33,962 bases of DNA from an uncultured Eubacteriales bacterium (GCA_902777335.1 CACYTF010000036.1:1-33962), one strand, 5' to 3'; counted from the first letter of the stretch, positions 16,000 to 25,757 are shown. Program-made: numbers and translations. Notes: generated by a model not told the origin, from the sequence alone.

Positions 16000-18900
16000 T
16001 CACGCCTTGGCGCAGAGCGCCTCCGCGCGCTCAAACACCTGGGCCACGCTCCCCGCGCCGTCGTACTTCGCCATGCCGCAGGCCACCGTCACGCCGCCGG
16101 CGGCGCTGTTTTTGCGGTTGTTCTCCATGAGCTCCGCCACCAGGTCGTCGATGCACTCAAAGTCGTGCCCCAGCGCGATCACCGCGAACCGGTCTCCGGC
16201 CACGCGGAACACGGGGCTGTGCTTGAACGTGTTGCAGATGATCGCGCAGGCCTCGCGGATCAGCTGGTTGCCCGCCGCCCGGCCCTGGGCCTCGTTGACC
16301 CAGCTGAGCCCGTACACGCGGCAGATCGCGATGGCGTACTGCACCTGCTGGCCGCCCTCGATCTGCCGGGCCAGCGTCTCGGTCATGCTCTCGTAGGCCG
16401 TCCGGTTCTTCACGCCGGTCAGCGCGTCCAGGTTGGCCTTGCTGCGGGCCGCGGACAGCATGCGTTCGTACTCCTGCTCGTGCTTCACCTGGGCGTCGAT
16501 GTCGCTGACGCCGATCACCAGCACCGGCCCGTCCGCCTCGTCCACCAGCGCGGCCTTCAGGCTGACGTACCGGGGCTCGCCGTCCATCACCATGCGATAC
16601 TGGAACGAGAAGAAGCCGTCCTTCTCCACCCGGTTCAGCACGTTCTCCCGGGTCAGCAGCGTCTGGAACTTTGCCATGTCCTCCGGGTAGATCAGGCGCG
16701 CGCTCTCCTTCAGCGACTGGGCGAAGAAATCGTCGCCCTCGGTGGGCACGCCCAGCCCGGCGTAGTCGCTGTTGGCCCGGTACTCCACGTAGCGGCCCGT
16801 GGCCGGGTCGATGGTGTACACGCAGATGAAGCCCTGGGTGAGCGCGCCGATGCGGGAATAGACGGCCCGCTCGGTCTGCAGCCGCGACATCGCTTCCTTC
16901 TGGCGCGTCTGCTCGTCCACGTCGCTCACGCCCACGATGATGTGGTTGGGATCGCCCGGGATCCGCACGGCCTTCATCTCCACGAAGGTGGGTTTGCCGT
17001 TCATCATCAGCCGGTAGGTCCGCTTGAACCGGCCCTCGGCGTCCAGCGCGGCGATCACGTTCTGCTTGGTAAAGGCCCGTATGAAGTCGTCCCTGTCGTC
17101 CTTGTGCAGGCGCGTTTGCGCCTGGTCGCGGCTGATGGCGAAGAAGTCCTCGCCGTGCTGCTCCATGGCCAAATCCTGCAGCTGCGGGTCGGGGATGTAT
17201 TCGATGAAGCGATCGGTGTCCAGGCTCACGTAGTACAGGTCCACGTAATCCGCCGCCAGCGCCTTGGCCATCTGGCCGTAGTCCGTGCCGCTGTCCTCGC
17301 TCTCCTTCACCACGGCCAGCACCGCCACGGCGATGGCCGCCGTGCCCGTCACCGGGTTGACCGCCACCCGGCGGATCAGCGTGTGGGCCACGGTGTTGGC
17401 GTTCACCTTCTCGTCCAGTATGGTGCGGTTGCCGTCCCGGCTGCACTGCACCACCGCCTTCAAAAACGCCGCCCCGGGCCGGCCCGACAGGTCGGAGCAG
17501 TCGATCTCCTTCGTGTCGTAATCGATGCCCATCGTGCGCTTCATGAAGTCGCGGTAAGAGCGGTTGCAGCGGTTGAACCTGGCCGTGGTGCCGTTGACCT
17601 CTATGATGCTCATCGGCAGCGTGTTGAAGTACTGGTTCAGCGACTCGTCGTTCTCGTTGGCCAGCGCGGTGATGTCGTACAGGTTGATGCGGCCGATGGA
17701 GGCGTAGTAGTCGGTCTCTTCCGGGTTTTCAAACTCCAGCAGCGTGCCCTTTTCAAACAGCGACACGATCCCCTCGAAGGGCAGGGGCTTGCTGTAGAAG
17801 TAGCCCTGTATGCGGGTGCAGCCGATCTCCCGCAAAAATTCCGCCTGTTCGGCGTGCTCCACGCCCTCGCACACGGTCTCGGTGCCCAGGCCGATGGCCA
17901 TGTTCATCAGCTCGGTCAGTATGATCCGGCTCTCGTCGCCCTCGTCGAAGCGCTCCATGAACCGCATGTCGAACTTGATCAGGTCGAAGTGGATCTGCTG
18001 CAGCACGTCCAGCGACGAGTAGCCGCTGCCGAAGTCGTCCATCCACACCGGGAAGCCCAGCGCCTGGAAGCGCCGCACCTGCTCCTTCATGAAGTCGAAG
18101 TCGCCGCCGATCACGCTCTCGGTGATCTCCACGGTGATCATCGACCGGTCGACGCCCGCCGCGTCCACGCGCCGTCGGATCTCCTCCACCACGTCGCAGC
18201 GCTCAAAGTCCATCCGCGACAGGTTGACGGACTGGGGCACCAGGTAGAAGCCCGCCTCCGTCTGCGCCTTCATCTTCTCCAGCACCCGGTCCAACACGTA
18301 CAGGTCCAGCTTGTAGATCAGCTTGGACTCCTCCAGCGCCGGTATGAACTCGCCCGGCGACAGGAAGCCCAGCTCCGGGTCGATCCAGCGGGCCAGCGCC
18401 TCCTCGTCGCAGACCTTGCCGTTCGCGGCGCGTATGATGGGCTGGTAGTACACCTTGATCCAGCCCTCCTCCAGGGCCCGGTCCAGGTTGTGGACGACGT
18501 GCTGGAACATCTCGCCCTTCTTCAGCATCCGCTCGTCGAACCAGGTGACGCTGGAGCCCAGCTCGCCCCGGGTCAGGTTGGCGGCGAACCTGGCGCGGTC
18601 GCAGGCCAGAGTCACGTCCACGTCCTCCAGCCGGCTCGGATACACGCCCGCGCGGATGTTCAGGCGATGGCCGTCTGCGGCGGTCTCGCACGCCTGGAGC
18701 ACCGCCTGGATCTCCGCCTCCGCGCGCGCCTCGTCGGTCACTGCCGTGAACTGGTCGCCGTTGAAGCGGCACACCCGGTCCTCGCCGAACTGCCGAAGCA
18801 GTATGCCGGCGAAGTCCAGTATCAGCCGGTCGCCCTTTTCAAAGCCGTACTGCCGGTTGTAGTTCCTCTGCCCGACGATGTTGAAGTACAGCATGACCGG

Positions 18901-20217
18901 CTGCTCGCCCGCCTCCAGCATGCGCGCGCGGGCCTGTTCGGCCAGCGTGAAGAAGTGCCGCATGTTGGGCAGGTCGGTCAGCTTGTCGTGGTACAGCTGG
19001 TGGTTCAAATCGCCGATGTAGCTGCGGATCTGGTCGCGCATGCGCGTGAACGCGCCGGTCAGCGTGCCGATCTCGTTTTTGCCGTGGTAGTTCAGGTCCA
19101 CGTCGTAGTCGGCGTCGGCCAGCCGCTGCGAGGCGTCGGTCAGCTGCTTCAGCGGCCGGGTGATCACCCGCATGACGTACAGCGTCAGTATCGCGAAGGC
19201 GGCGATGACCACCAGCGCGATCATCAGCATGGCCCGGATCAGCCGCCGCCAGGGGGCGTTGATCTCGTCGGCCGGCGCGACGACGGCCAGCTTCATGCCG
19301 TTGGACATCGTCGAGAACGACATCTGCCGGTCGTGGCCGTTGGCCGTGTAGCGGATCAGCTCGTCGCCGCTGTCGCCCTTCTGCAAGATCTGGCTGCCAA
19401 CGCCCAGCCCCAGCTCATCCAGGTCGCTGCCGATGGGCAGGTCGGGGTGGTAGAGCACCCGGCCGTCCGCGTCCATCAGGCACACGTAGCCCGTCTCGTA
19501 CACGCGGATGGTATTGATCTGGGCCACCAGCGTGTCGCAGGGAATGTCCATGCCCATCAGGCCGATGAGCATGCCGGACTTGTAGATCGGCACGAAGTAG
19601 GAGCAGATCCACGCGCCCCGATCCGTCGCGGAGGAATAGGGCCCGATCCACGCCGGGCGGCCCTTGCTGACGGCGGTCTCGTACCAGGTGGCGTGCAGCG
19701 TCTCCGACGGCAGCAGGTGCTGCACGTCCAGCGGGGGCTGCCGGATGAAGCCGGTCTTGCCCACCTTCTGGTAGAAGAAGCCGGGCTCGCCCCGGCTGAT
19801 CTCCGGATTGATGCAGTAGTAGTAGGCGGTGACCCCCTGGGTGTAGTCGGCGACGCCGGCGAAGAACTGCTGTATCTTGCCGGAGTACGTGCGCAGATAC
19901 GCGTTCAGCGTCTCCACCTGCTCCCGGGTCTGCACGCCCGGCTCCGGGCCGGTGCGGATCGCGCCGCACTCCACCAGCAGCACGCTGTCCAGGTCCTCTA
20001 TGGCGATGTTGGCGGCGATCTCCACGGACTGCTCGATGCTCTCGAAGTATTTCTCCAGAGACTTCTGGGTGTCCTGATCGATTAGGTTCATCATGCCCAC
20101 GGAGTTCTGATTGGTCTCGCTCTGGATGATCAGAAAGCTCGCCACAAACACGGACAGTATGCTGGTCAGTATCGCCAGAATGATGATTGCCGCGATCTGC
20201 ATGCGAATCGAACGCAT
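16000..20217 (-). CDS. dCache-HAMP-GGDEF*-EAL-PAS-GGDEF* sensor phosphodiesterase
   Basis: A 1405-aa membrane sensor. TM1 is about residues 6-31, a large extracytoplasmic dCache-like region 32-325, TM2 327-349, HAMP 350-402. The first GGDEF is degenerate (NGDQF 486-490). The EAL domain is complete: EAL 606-608, NLSR 665-668, EITES 697-701, DD 727-728, Lys748, EGVE 784-787, Gln804. Three PAS-like segments follow, then a second degenerate GGDEF at the C-terminus (AGDRF 1340-1344). The expected activity is c-di-GMP hydrolysis controlled by an external ligand. From the first GGDEF to the third PAS it parallels the 993-aa protein downstream. ATG 20217 has AAGGGGG about 7 nt upstream. The gene follows a family-5 solute-binding lipoprotein by 54 bp, which could present the ligand. 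Confidence 0.9.
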   Translation of the reverse strand: MRSIRMQIAAIIILAILTSILSVFVASFLIIQSETNQNSVGMMNLIDQDTQKSLEKYFESIEQSVEIAANIAIEDLDSVLLVECGAIRTGPEPGVQTREQVETLNAYLRTYSGKIQQFFAGVADYTQGVTAYYYCINPEISRGEPGFFYQKVGKTGFIRQPPLDVQHLLPSETLHATWYETAVSKGRPAWIGPYSSATDRGAWICSYFVPIYKSGMLIGLMGMDIPCDTLVAQINTIRVYETGYVCLMDADGRVLYHPDLPIGSDLDELGLGVGSQILQKGDSGDELIRYTANGHDRQMSFSTMSNGMKLAVVAPADEINAPWRRLIRAMLMIALVVIAAFAILTLYVMRVITRPLKQLTDASQRLADADYDVDLNYHGKNEIGTLTGAFTRMRDQIRSYIGDLNHQLYHDKLTDLPNMRHFFTLAEQARARMLEAGEQPVMLYFNIVGQRNYNRQYGFEKGDRLILDFAGILLRQFGEDRVCRFNGDQFTAVTDEARAEAEIQAVLQACETAADGHRLNIRAGVYPSRLEDVDVTLACDRARFAANLTRGELGSSVTWFDERMLKKGEMFQHVVHNLDRALEEGWIKVYYQPIIRAANGKVCDEEALARWIDPELGFLSPGEFIPALEESKLIYKLDLYVLDRVLEKMKAQTEAGFYLVPQSVNLSRMDFERCDVVEEIRRRVDAAGVDRSMITVEITESVIGGDFDFMKEQVRRFQALGFPVWMDDFGSGYSSLDVLQQIHFDLIKFDMRFMERFDEGDESRIILTELMNMAIGLGTETVCEGVEHAEQAEFLREIGCTRIQGYFYSKPLPFEGIVSLFEKGTLLEFENPEETDYYASIGRINLYDITALANENDESLNQYFNTLPMSIIEVNGTTARFNRCNRSYRDFMKRTMGIDYDTKEIDCSDLSGRPGAAFLKAVVQCSRDGNRTILDEKVNANTVAHTLIRRVAVNPVTGTAAIAVAVLAVVKESEDSGTDYGQMAKALAADYVDLYYVSLDTDRFIEYIPDPQLQDLAMEQHGEDFFAISRDQAQTRLHKDDRDDFIRAFTKQNVIAALDAEGRFKRTYRLMMNGKPTFVEMKAVRIPGDPNHIIVGVSDVDEQTRQKEAMSRLQTERAVYSRIGALTQGFICVYTIDPATGRYVEYRANSDYAGLGVPTEGDDFFAQSLKESARLIYPEDMAKFQTLLTRENVLNRVEKDGFFSFQYRMVMDGEPRYVSLKAALVDEADGPVLVIGVSDIDAQVKHEQEYERMLSAARSKANLDALTGVKNRTAYESMTETLARQIEGGQQVQYAIAICRVYGLSWVNEAQGRAAGNQLIREACAIICNTFKHSPVFRVAGDRFAVIALGHDFECIDDLVAELMENNRKNSAAGGVTVACGMAKYDGAGSVAQVFERAEALCAKA

Positions 20218-20271
20218 CCGGTTTCCCCCTTTCCCGAAAATTGGAAAGCCGCTGCCGGTGGTCAGTATGAA

Positions 20272-21936
20272 CTACTGATCCCCGGCAACGACGTACATTT
20301 CCCGGTATTTGTTTTTGACCGAGCCGTTCCAGGAGGACTGTATCCCCCTCAGCTGCTCGGAGGTCACATAGTAGCGCAGGCGGGAATACAGCGGTATCCA
20401 GCCCGCGTCCTCCTGCACGATGATCTTCTCCAGCTCCCGGTACTCTTCAAGGCGCGCGCCCGGGTCGGTGATGGTCCGCGCCAGGCGCACCCGCTCCATC
20501 ACGTCCTCCCGGGGATAGCAGAGGCTTCGGAAGGTGGTGTTCTGCCGGTCGCCGAAGAACGTGTAGATGAAGTTGTCCGGGTCGTTGAAGTCCGCCGTCC
20601 ACAGGGCGGTGTAGCAGGCCAGCCTGCCGCTCTTGCGCAGGCGCATGAACTCGCTCTCGTTGATCACGTCGATGTTGGCCTTTATGCCCACCTTCTCCCA
20701 CATCGACGCCGCCAGCCGCAGCAGCGCCATCTCCCAGCGGGTGGAGGAGGAGTTCACGCTTACGGTGAATTCAAAGCCCTCCGCAAGGCCCGCCTCGGAA
20801 AGCAGCGCCTTGGCCGCCTCCGGGTCGCAGGGGATCTCGGGCAGGTCCGGATTGAAGCCGTACAGCCGGTGGGGGTAGATGCCGTTCTCCACCCAGCCCC
20901 GGCCGCCGTACACCGCCGTCAGCAGCATGGTCCTGTCCAGCGCCAGCTGCATGGCCCTGCGCACCCGCGCGTCGTCCAGCGGCGCGATGGACTCGTTCAG
21001 CGCGATGTAGGTGATGCCGATGCGCGGCACGCTGAACAGCCTGTCCTGGTAGATGTCGCCGTGCAGGAAGAACTCGGCGGTGTTGCCCACCTCGTCCAGG
21101 TCCAGCACGTCGATCTCGCCCCGCTCGAACATCCGGCGGATCTCCTTGGAATCGGTGATGAACCGCAGATCCAGCCCCTCGCATTTGGGCGCCCCCTGCC
21201 AGCAGTCGGCGTTCGCGGTCAGCAGCAGGCCCTCGCCGGGGGCCCAGCTCTCCAGTATGAACGAGCCGGTGCCGATGGTCCAGGCGGGGTCCGTGCCGAA
21301 GCGGTCGCCCGCCTGCTCGGTGGTCTCCCGGTCCAGGATCGACGCGCCCGGCATCGACAGGCAGGCCAGGAACGCCTGGAACGGATGCTCCAGCGTGATG
21401 GCGAAGTCCAGCTCGCCCAGCACCTCAAAGCCCTCGAGCCCCTCGGCCTTGCCGCTCTCCAGCGCCTGCGCGCCCACGATGTCGTCCACGATGTCCCGGT
21501 TGCAGGAATCCGGGTGGGTCAGCAGCCTCGCGAAGGTGTACTCCACGTCCGAGGCCGTCAGCGGCGCGCCGTTGCTGAAGGTCACGCCCGGGCGCAGGTG
21601 GAAGGTATAGGTCCTGCCGTCCTCCGAGATCTCCCAGGCCCCGGCCAGCGACGGCAGTATCTCCACCTCGCCGCTCGCGTTGTTCTCCATCTCCACCAGC
21701 CGGTTGAACACGTTCTGCGCCACCGTGTAGTGGATGGATGTGCACTGGAAATCCACCGTGTCCGGCTCGTCCTCCACGGCGACGATAAAGCGGGATGTGT
21801 CCGGCCCGTCGGGCTCGTCCTGAAGCGCCGCGCCCCTGGGCCGGGCGTCGCAGGCCGCGCAGCCCAGCGCGACCGCCAGCGCCAGCACAAGGCCCAGCAG
21901 TGCCCTCCCGCGCCTGATATGTATGTATTGGCTCAT
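20272..21936 (-). CDS. Family 5 solute-binding lipoprotein (peptide/nickel type), orphan
   Basis: A 554-aa extracytoplasmic binding protein of the DppA/OppA class (SBP_bac_5). The N-terminus has a positively charged start, a hydrophobic run and cysteines at 26 and 29 (VALGCAAC), consistent with a lipoprotein, although the residues before Cys26 are not the ideal lipobox. Family landmarks: DTVDFQCTSIHY, GRTYTFHLRPGVTFSNGAPLTASDVEYTF, RRAMQLALDR. No permease or ATPase genes accompany it. It is the first gene of the c-di-GMP run, behind a consensus promoter, and precedes a dCache sensor phosphodiesterase. A sensing rather than transport role is therefore plausible (inference). ATG 21936 has GAGGTGA upstream. 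Confidence 0.9.
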   Translation of the reverse strand: MSQYIHIRRGRALLGLVLALAVALGCAACDARPRGAALQDEPDGPDTSRFIVAVEDEPDTVDFQCTSIHYTVAQNVFNRLVEMENNASGEVEILPSLAGAWEISEDGRTYTFHLRPGVTFSNGAPLTASDVEYTFARLLTHPDSCNRDIVDDIVGAQALESGKAEGLEGFEVLGELDFAITLEHPFQAFLACLSMPGASILDRETTEQAGDRFGTDPAWTIGTGSFILESWAPGEGLLLTANADCWQGAPKCEGLDLRFITDSKEIRRMFERGEIDVLDLDEVGNTAEFFLHGDIYQDRLFSVPRIGITYIALNESIAPLDDARVRRAMQLALDRTMLLTAVYGGRGWVENGIYPHRLYGFNPDLPEIPCDPEAAKALLSEAGLAEGFEFTVSVNSSSTRWEMALLRLAASMWEKVGIKANIDVINESEFMRLRKSGRLACYTALWTADFNDPDNFIYTFFGDRQNTTFRSLCYPREDVMERVRLARTITDPGARLEEYRELEKIIVQEDAGWIPLYSRLRYYVTSEQLRGIQSSWNGSVKNKYREMYVVAGDQ

Positions 21937-22014
21937 AGGTCACCTCTGTGCATTTTCATTGTACAGATTCAGCTTGTGAGACCGATGGGTCATGGGTTTC
22001 GGTATTGTCCTTCT

Positions 22015-22043
22015 ATTGTACCATATTTTCCTGCTCTTTGCAA
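22015..22043 (-). promoter_or_regulatory. Promoter of the binding-protein/c-di-GMP operon
   Basis: Minus strand: TTGCAA (22038-22043), 17-bp spacer, TACAAT (22015-22020). It leaves a leader of about 70 nt before ATG 21936. No other comparable promoter is visible between the six genes down to 10052. Confidence 0.8.
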
Positions 22044-22076
22044 ATACTTTACGAAACTTTCAGAGCAAAACCGCCC

Positions 22077-23405
22077 TCAAGCCCGCCGCCCGAACGCCCC
22101 GCGGTACAGCGCCAGGGCCAGTGCGGCGCTGAGGGCGTCGGCGATGGGCTGGGCCGCCAGGAAGCCCCGGTAGCCGCCCACCGCCACGGCGATCACAAAC
22201 ACGGCCACGAACAGCACGCCCTGCCGGCTGAGGGACATCGCCAGCGCCTGCAGCGCCTTGCCGCTGGCCTGGAACAGGCAGGTGTACAGCAGCACCACGG
22301 CCGAAAACACCATGCCCGAGATCTGCCAGCGCAGCATCACCGCGCCGTCCGCGACGATTTCGGCGTTGCCGATGAACGCGCGCATCAGCGGCGCGGCCAG
22401 CAGGAACACAACCAGCGATTCCGCCAGCGCCAGCGCGCACAAAAACAGCGTGCAGAACCGCAGCAGCCGGTTCAGCTTTTCCCGCTCCCGCGCGCCGAAC
22501 AGGAACCCGAACAGCGGCACGCCGCCGAAGGAGAAGCCCACGAGCATCAGCTGCACGATCATCGTCACCCTCAGCACGATGCCCAGCGCGGCGATCTTCT
22601 CGTCGCCGTAGCGCAGCAGGAACTGGTTCATGATCACGACGCAGGCGCTGGAGGCGATATTGGTGATGGCGGCCGTGAAGCCCACGCCGAAGATCTGCTT
22701 CAGCTCCCCCCGGCTCACCCGCGCCCGGCGCACGTCCACCGACAGCGCCTCGGCCCGGCGGCACACGAACATCAGGCCCAGCGCGTCGGTCAGCGCGTAG
22801 CCCAGCACCGTCGCCAGCGCCGCGCCCCGGGCGCCCCAGCCCAGAGCGCTTATGAATATCGGGTCCAGAACGATGTTCAGGAGCGACCCCGACACCGTCG
22901 CCAGCATGGACTGGGTGGCCATGCCCTCGCTGCGCATCAAATTGGTGTGGATGAACGACAGTATCATCAGCGGCGCGCCGCCGATGATCACGTCGTAATA
23001 GGCCCGGGCGTGGGGGCCCGTCTCCGCGCTGGCGCCCAGCAGGCCCAGCACCGGCCCGCGAAACAGCAGCATCGGCACGGCGATGGCCGCGCCGGTCAGC
23101 ATCGAAAAGTAGAAGCAAAACGCGCTGACCCGCCCGACGCTGTCCCGGTCCCCCGAGCCCAGCAGCCGGGAGATCAGCGAATTGCCGCCCTGGCCGTAGA
23201 TGTTGCCGACGGCCATCAGCGCCGTGAACAGCGGCGCGCACAGCGAAACGCCCGCCACCAGCATGGCGTCGCCGGTCTTCGCGATGAAGTACGTGTCCGC
23301 CAGGTTGTAGATCAGCGTGATCACCATGCTGAACACGACGGGCAGCGCCAGCCTGAAGTAGCTCGGCGCCAGCCTTTCCGTATCAATAACGCGCTTCTCG
23401 CCCAT
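22077..23405 (-). CDS. MATE family efflux transporter
   Basis: A 442-aa inner-membrane antiporter of the MATE family with about twelve hydrophobic segments. Typical features are the first helix PVVFSMVITLIYNLADTYFIAKTGD and the repeated half-structure beginning around KQIFGVGFTAAITNIASS. It would export cationic or aromatic compounds using a Na+ or H+ gradient. ATG 23405 starts 4 bp after the stop of the GGDEF gene, so the two are one operon and probably coupled. No drug specificity can be read from the sequence. Confidence 0.92.
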   Translation of the reverse strand: MGEKRVIDTERLAPSYFRLALPVVFSMVITLIYNLADTYFIAKTGDAMLVAGVSLCAPLFTALMAVGNIYGQGGNSLISRLLGSGDRDSVGRVSAFCFYFSMLTGAAIAVPMLLFRGPVLGLLGASAETGPHARAYYDVIIGGAPLMILSFIHTNLMRSEGMATQSMLATVSGSLLNIVLDPIFISALGWGARGAALATVLGYALTDALGLMFVCRRAEALSVDVRRARVSRGELKQIFGVGFTAAITNIASSACVVIMNQFLLRYGDEKIAALGIVLRVTMIVQLMLVGFSFGGVPLFGFLFGAREREKLNRLLRFCTLFLCALALAESLVVFLLAAPLMRAFIGNAEIVADGAVMLRWQISGMVFSAVVLLYTCLFQASGKALQALAMSLSRQGVLFVAVFVIAVAVGGYRGFLAAQPIADALSAALALALYRGAFGRRA

Positions 23406-23409
23406 GCTC

Positions 23410-24579
23410 CTACTGCCTCCGCCGGTCGTTCCCCGCCTGGCTGTAATACCGCTTCTTCTCCCGGTACATCATCTGGTCCGCCAGGATCTCCAGGCCGTGC
23501 AGGTCCATCTCGGGGTGATCGCGATGGGCGGCATAGCCCACCGACAGCGACAGCCGCTTCACATACTGCCCGCGCCAGGCGGCGGAGGTGCGGTTGATCT
23601 GTTCGAGTATGTCCTTCGGGTCGCCGCCGGTCGCGATGGCCATGAACTCGTCGCCGCCGGTCCGGTAGACCTTGCCGACGGGCTCGAACACGGTCAGCAG
23701 GCACTGGGCCGCCCCGGACAGCAGCTCGTCGCCGGCCACGTGGCCCCGGGTATCGTTGGCCTCCTTCAGCCCGTTCACGTCCACGGAGAATATCACAAAG
23801 CTGTCGTCCAGCGCCCCTTCCTTGTACGACTCCATGTCGGCGTCGTAGCTGCGCCGGTTGTTCAGGCGCGTCAGCTCGTCCGTCATCGAGATCTGAATCA
23901 GCTGCTTTTCCTTCTTCTTCTGCTCGTCGATGTCCTGGATCGTGCGGATCAGCTCCCGGTAGTGGGACGTGGATATCCGGCACAGGCCGTACCCGGCCAC
24001 CACCATGATCGCCGTCTCGATGGTAAAGCCGCCCATGCGCCCGGCGAAGTACTGAAACGCACTGTCAAAGTCCACCCGCAGGCTCGCGTAATAGGGCGAC
24101 ACCAGCCACACCGACAGCGTCATCATGCAGTAATTGAGCACGACGGCGATGCCGAATATCCTGAAGTCACAGAACATCAGGCTGACCAGCGGCACCACGA
24201 ACCAGGTGATGTAGATGCCGATGTGCGCGCTGTTCATCAGGATCAGCAGGCTGTCCATGGCCAGGAACGCGATCACCGCCGCCCGCAAAGTCGTGCCTCC
24301 CCGGCTGACCACCGCGTAGTGTGCGCACGAGAGCGCCAGCACCAGCAGCGACACGATGATGCACATCGAGTAGCTGACGCTGTGGAATATCCCGGCGCGC
24401 AGGGCCACCATCAGCAGCGGCCCGATCAGTATCGCAAACCAGAGAAACTTGTTCAGGATCCGGTTGACCCGCCTCTGGTTCGCCGCCAGGAACGTCTCGT
24501 AGTCCATGACGCCCGACTGAAACAGCATATCGTCGCTCTGACGCCTGCCAGTATGACCCCCTGGCAGCGTTTTCTTCAT
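23410..24579 (-). CDS. Membrane GGDEF diguanylate cyclase
   Basis: A 389-aa protein with about six transmembrane helices between residues 45 and 215, a short coiled linker (DIDEQKKKEKQ) and a C-terminal GGDEF domain with an intact GGDEF at 308-312. The position five residues upstream lacks an RxxD motif, so the inhibitory I-site seen in the 14466-15941 enzyme is absent here. ATG 24579 was chosen because AGGAGG lies 8 nt upstream; the earlier ATG codons near 24615 have no ribosome site. The first codons contain a near-perfect inverted repeat (24541-24570). The last codons, AGG CAG TAG, match the end of the Gfo/Idh gene and its heptads. It is first in an operon with a MATE exporter. Confidence 0.9.
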   Translation of the reverse strand: MKKTLPGGHTGRRQSDDMLFQSGVMDYETFLAANQRRVNRILNKFLWFAILIGPLLMVALRAGIFHSVSYSMCIIVSLLVLALSCAHYAVVSRGGTTLRAAVIAFLAMDSLLILMNSAHIGIYITWFVVPLVSLMFCDFRIFGIAVVLNYCMMTLSVWLVSPYYASLRVDFDSAFQYFAGRMGGFTIETAIMVVAGYGLCRISTSHYRELIRTIQDIDEQKKKEKQLIQISMTDELTRLNNRRSYDADMESYKEGALDDSFVIFSVDVNGLKEANDTRGHVAGDELLSGAAQCLLTVFEPVGKVYRTGGDEFMAIATGGDPKDILEQINRTSAAWRGQYVKRLSLSVGYAAHRDHPEMDLHGLEILADQMMYREKKRYYSQAGNDRRRQ

Positions 24580-24635
24580 TCTCCTGCCCTCCTGTGTTGG
24601 AATCCCCATGCACACATGTCCGGAACGACAGGTTA

Positions 24636-24641
24636 ATTATA
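24636..24641 (-). promoter_or_regulatory. Extended -10 promoter of the GGDEF/MATE operon
   Basis: Minus strand TGG-TATAAT, that is a -10 box with the TGn extension, about 57 bp before ATG 24579. The -35 region is poor. Confidence 0.55.
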
Positions 24642-24710
24642 CCACATTCCCCGGCCGTTGCATAGTGAAAAAGCAGGCAAAAGGACGGTCCGATACCGAT
24701 GAAAAAGCAG

Positions 24711-24729
24711 GGGCGGCCAATGGCCGCCC
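24711..24729. repeat. Perfect hairpin repeat
   Basis: GGGCGGCCA, one A, TGGCCGCCC: a 9-bp perfect inverted repeat of the REP-like kind often seen between genes of gut Clostridia (from memory). It opens a gene-free stretch (24642-25214) that otherwise holds the composite repeat below and no credible ORF. Confidence 0.6.
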
Positions 24730-24862
24730 GCCCGAGCACGACAACACCGTACTTCCCGGCAGGCAACACATCGCCGCCCCAACAGCATATCCTTGGCACC
24801 GGTCTGCGATGGTCATGCCTCCCCGCAAACCGTCCCCACTGTCCCCTTCCGCCGCGCATGCG

Positions 24863-25158
24863 CGCCAGCCTCGAAATCCGCACCATCCCCCTTGCCTCGC
24901 CCCCGTGAGGGGGGCCGCAGCGCCCGGAAAACAGTCCTGTGGACTTGCCTTCCCCTTTGGGGAAGGTGGCGCGAAGCGCCGGAAGAGGTCCTCAGCGAGG
25001 CCTGGTCCGTCCGTGCGCGATGGGACCCGATGCCTCAGCATTGGGCGCGCGCGTTTGGCAGACCCCCGGAAGAGGTGCCCGCAGGGCGGAGAGGGGCTCC
25101 TTGCCTCGTCCCCGAGACACTGAGAACAGACACGCGGAAACCGTTCCCGATGGGATGA
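24863..25158. repeat. Composite dispersed repeat, long copy with nested insertion
   Basis: Begins CGCCAGCCTCGAAATCCGCA, then CCCTTGCCTCGCCCCC, and resumes at 25072 with GAGGTGCCCGCAGGGCGGAG. The copy at 26174-26315 has these two parts almost adjacent, so about 165 bp here is extra. The extra part contains a palindromic unit (CCTTCCCC-TTT-GGGGAAGG at 24948-24966, GGCGC-GAA-GCGCC at 24968-24980). The right end (GAACAGACACGCGGAAACCG) parallels the GGACAGACACACCAGAACCG of the other copy. Plus-strand ORFs drawn through it have no ribosome site or recognisable domains. Confidence 0.65.
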
Positions 25159-25214
25159 ATGATAGAATGGAACACCGGAGACGGATGCAGTTGAACCCGG
25201 TGGGCTTACATTTC

Positions 25215-25700
25215 TTACTCAGCTTGAATCTTCGACCTTCTGTCCCGATTCCTTATCATACCGAACCTCCTGAATCTCTGAAGCTGCGCTGGGGAAGATT
25301 TTGGGCAGTCTTCCGAAAAATGAACCGGCCTCCCCTTTACGGCCTGCACCATCCGTTTCTGTTCTTCTGTCGGACCCATTCCATGCCTCAGCACAAAGGT
25401 TTCCATTGTTTCAGGATTAATATGAACAATCACTCCATCTCCATCGGGAACTACGCCGTCGTAATCCTCCCACATGATCAACTGATTTGTAGAACTGAAC
25501 ACGTAAGCATGGCCGTTCTTAAAGATGGGATTCTCGATCGTACCCGGATCACCCGGTTTTCTATCGGTTTCCTCCGCTTTACGTCTTCCCATCGCTTCAA
25601 GCACTCTGGCACGGATGAATCTCCTACCGTTGATCTTAACAGAAAATCTGCGGATGAGTTCTTCATCACTATAGCCGCTAATGTCGATCGTATTGCTCAT
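25215..25700 (-). CDS. Hypothetical protein, 161 aa
   Basis: Not recognised. A 161-aa soluble protein with an acidic N-terminal helix (ISGYSDEELIRRF), a middle rich in turns (GVVPDGDGVIVHINPETMETFVL) and a very basic C-terminus (RFRRFGMIRNRDRRSK). ATG 25700 has AAGGAGAG about 8 nt upstream, which supports translation. It is the downstream member of a pair with the 58-aa gene, 57 bp apart, in a cassette bounded by two composite repeats. The basic tail could bind nucleic acid (inference). Confidence 0.55.
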   Translation of the reverse strand: MSNTIDISGYSDEELIRRFSVKINGRRFIRARVLEAMGRRKAEETDRKPGDPGTIENPIFKNGHAYVFSSTNQLIMWEDYDGVVPDGDGVIVHINPETMETFVLRHGMGPTEEQKRMVQAVKGRPVHFSEDCPKSSPAQLQRFRRFGMIRNRDRRSKIQAE

Positions 25701-25757
25701 ACCGCACTCTCCTTTCCTATGATCCATCTCGTTTCACCCTTTTTAGAGTATACGCTC

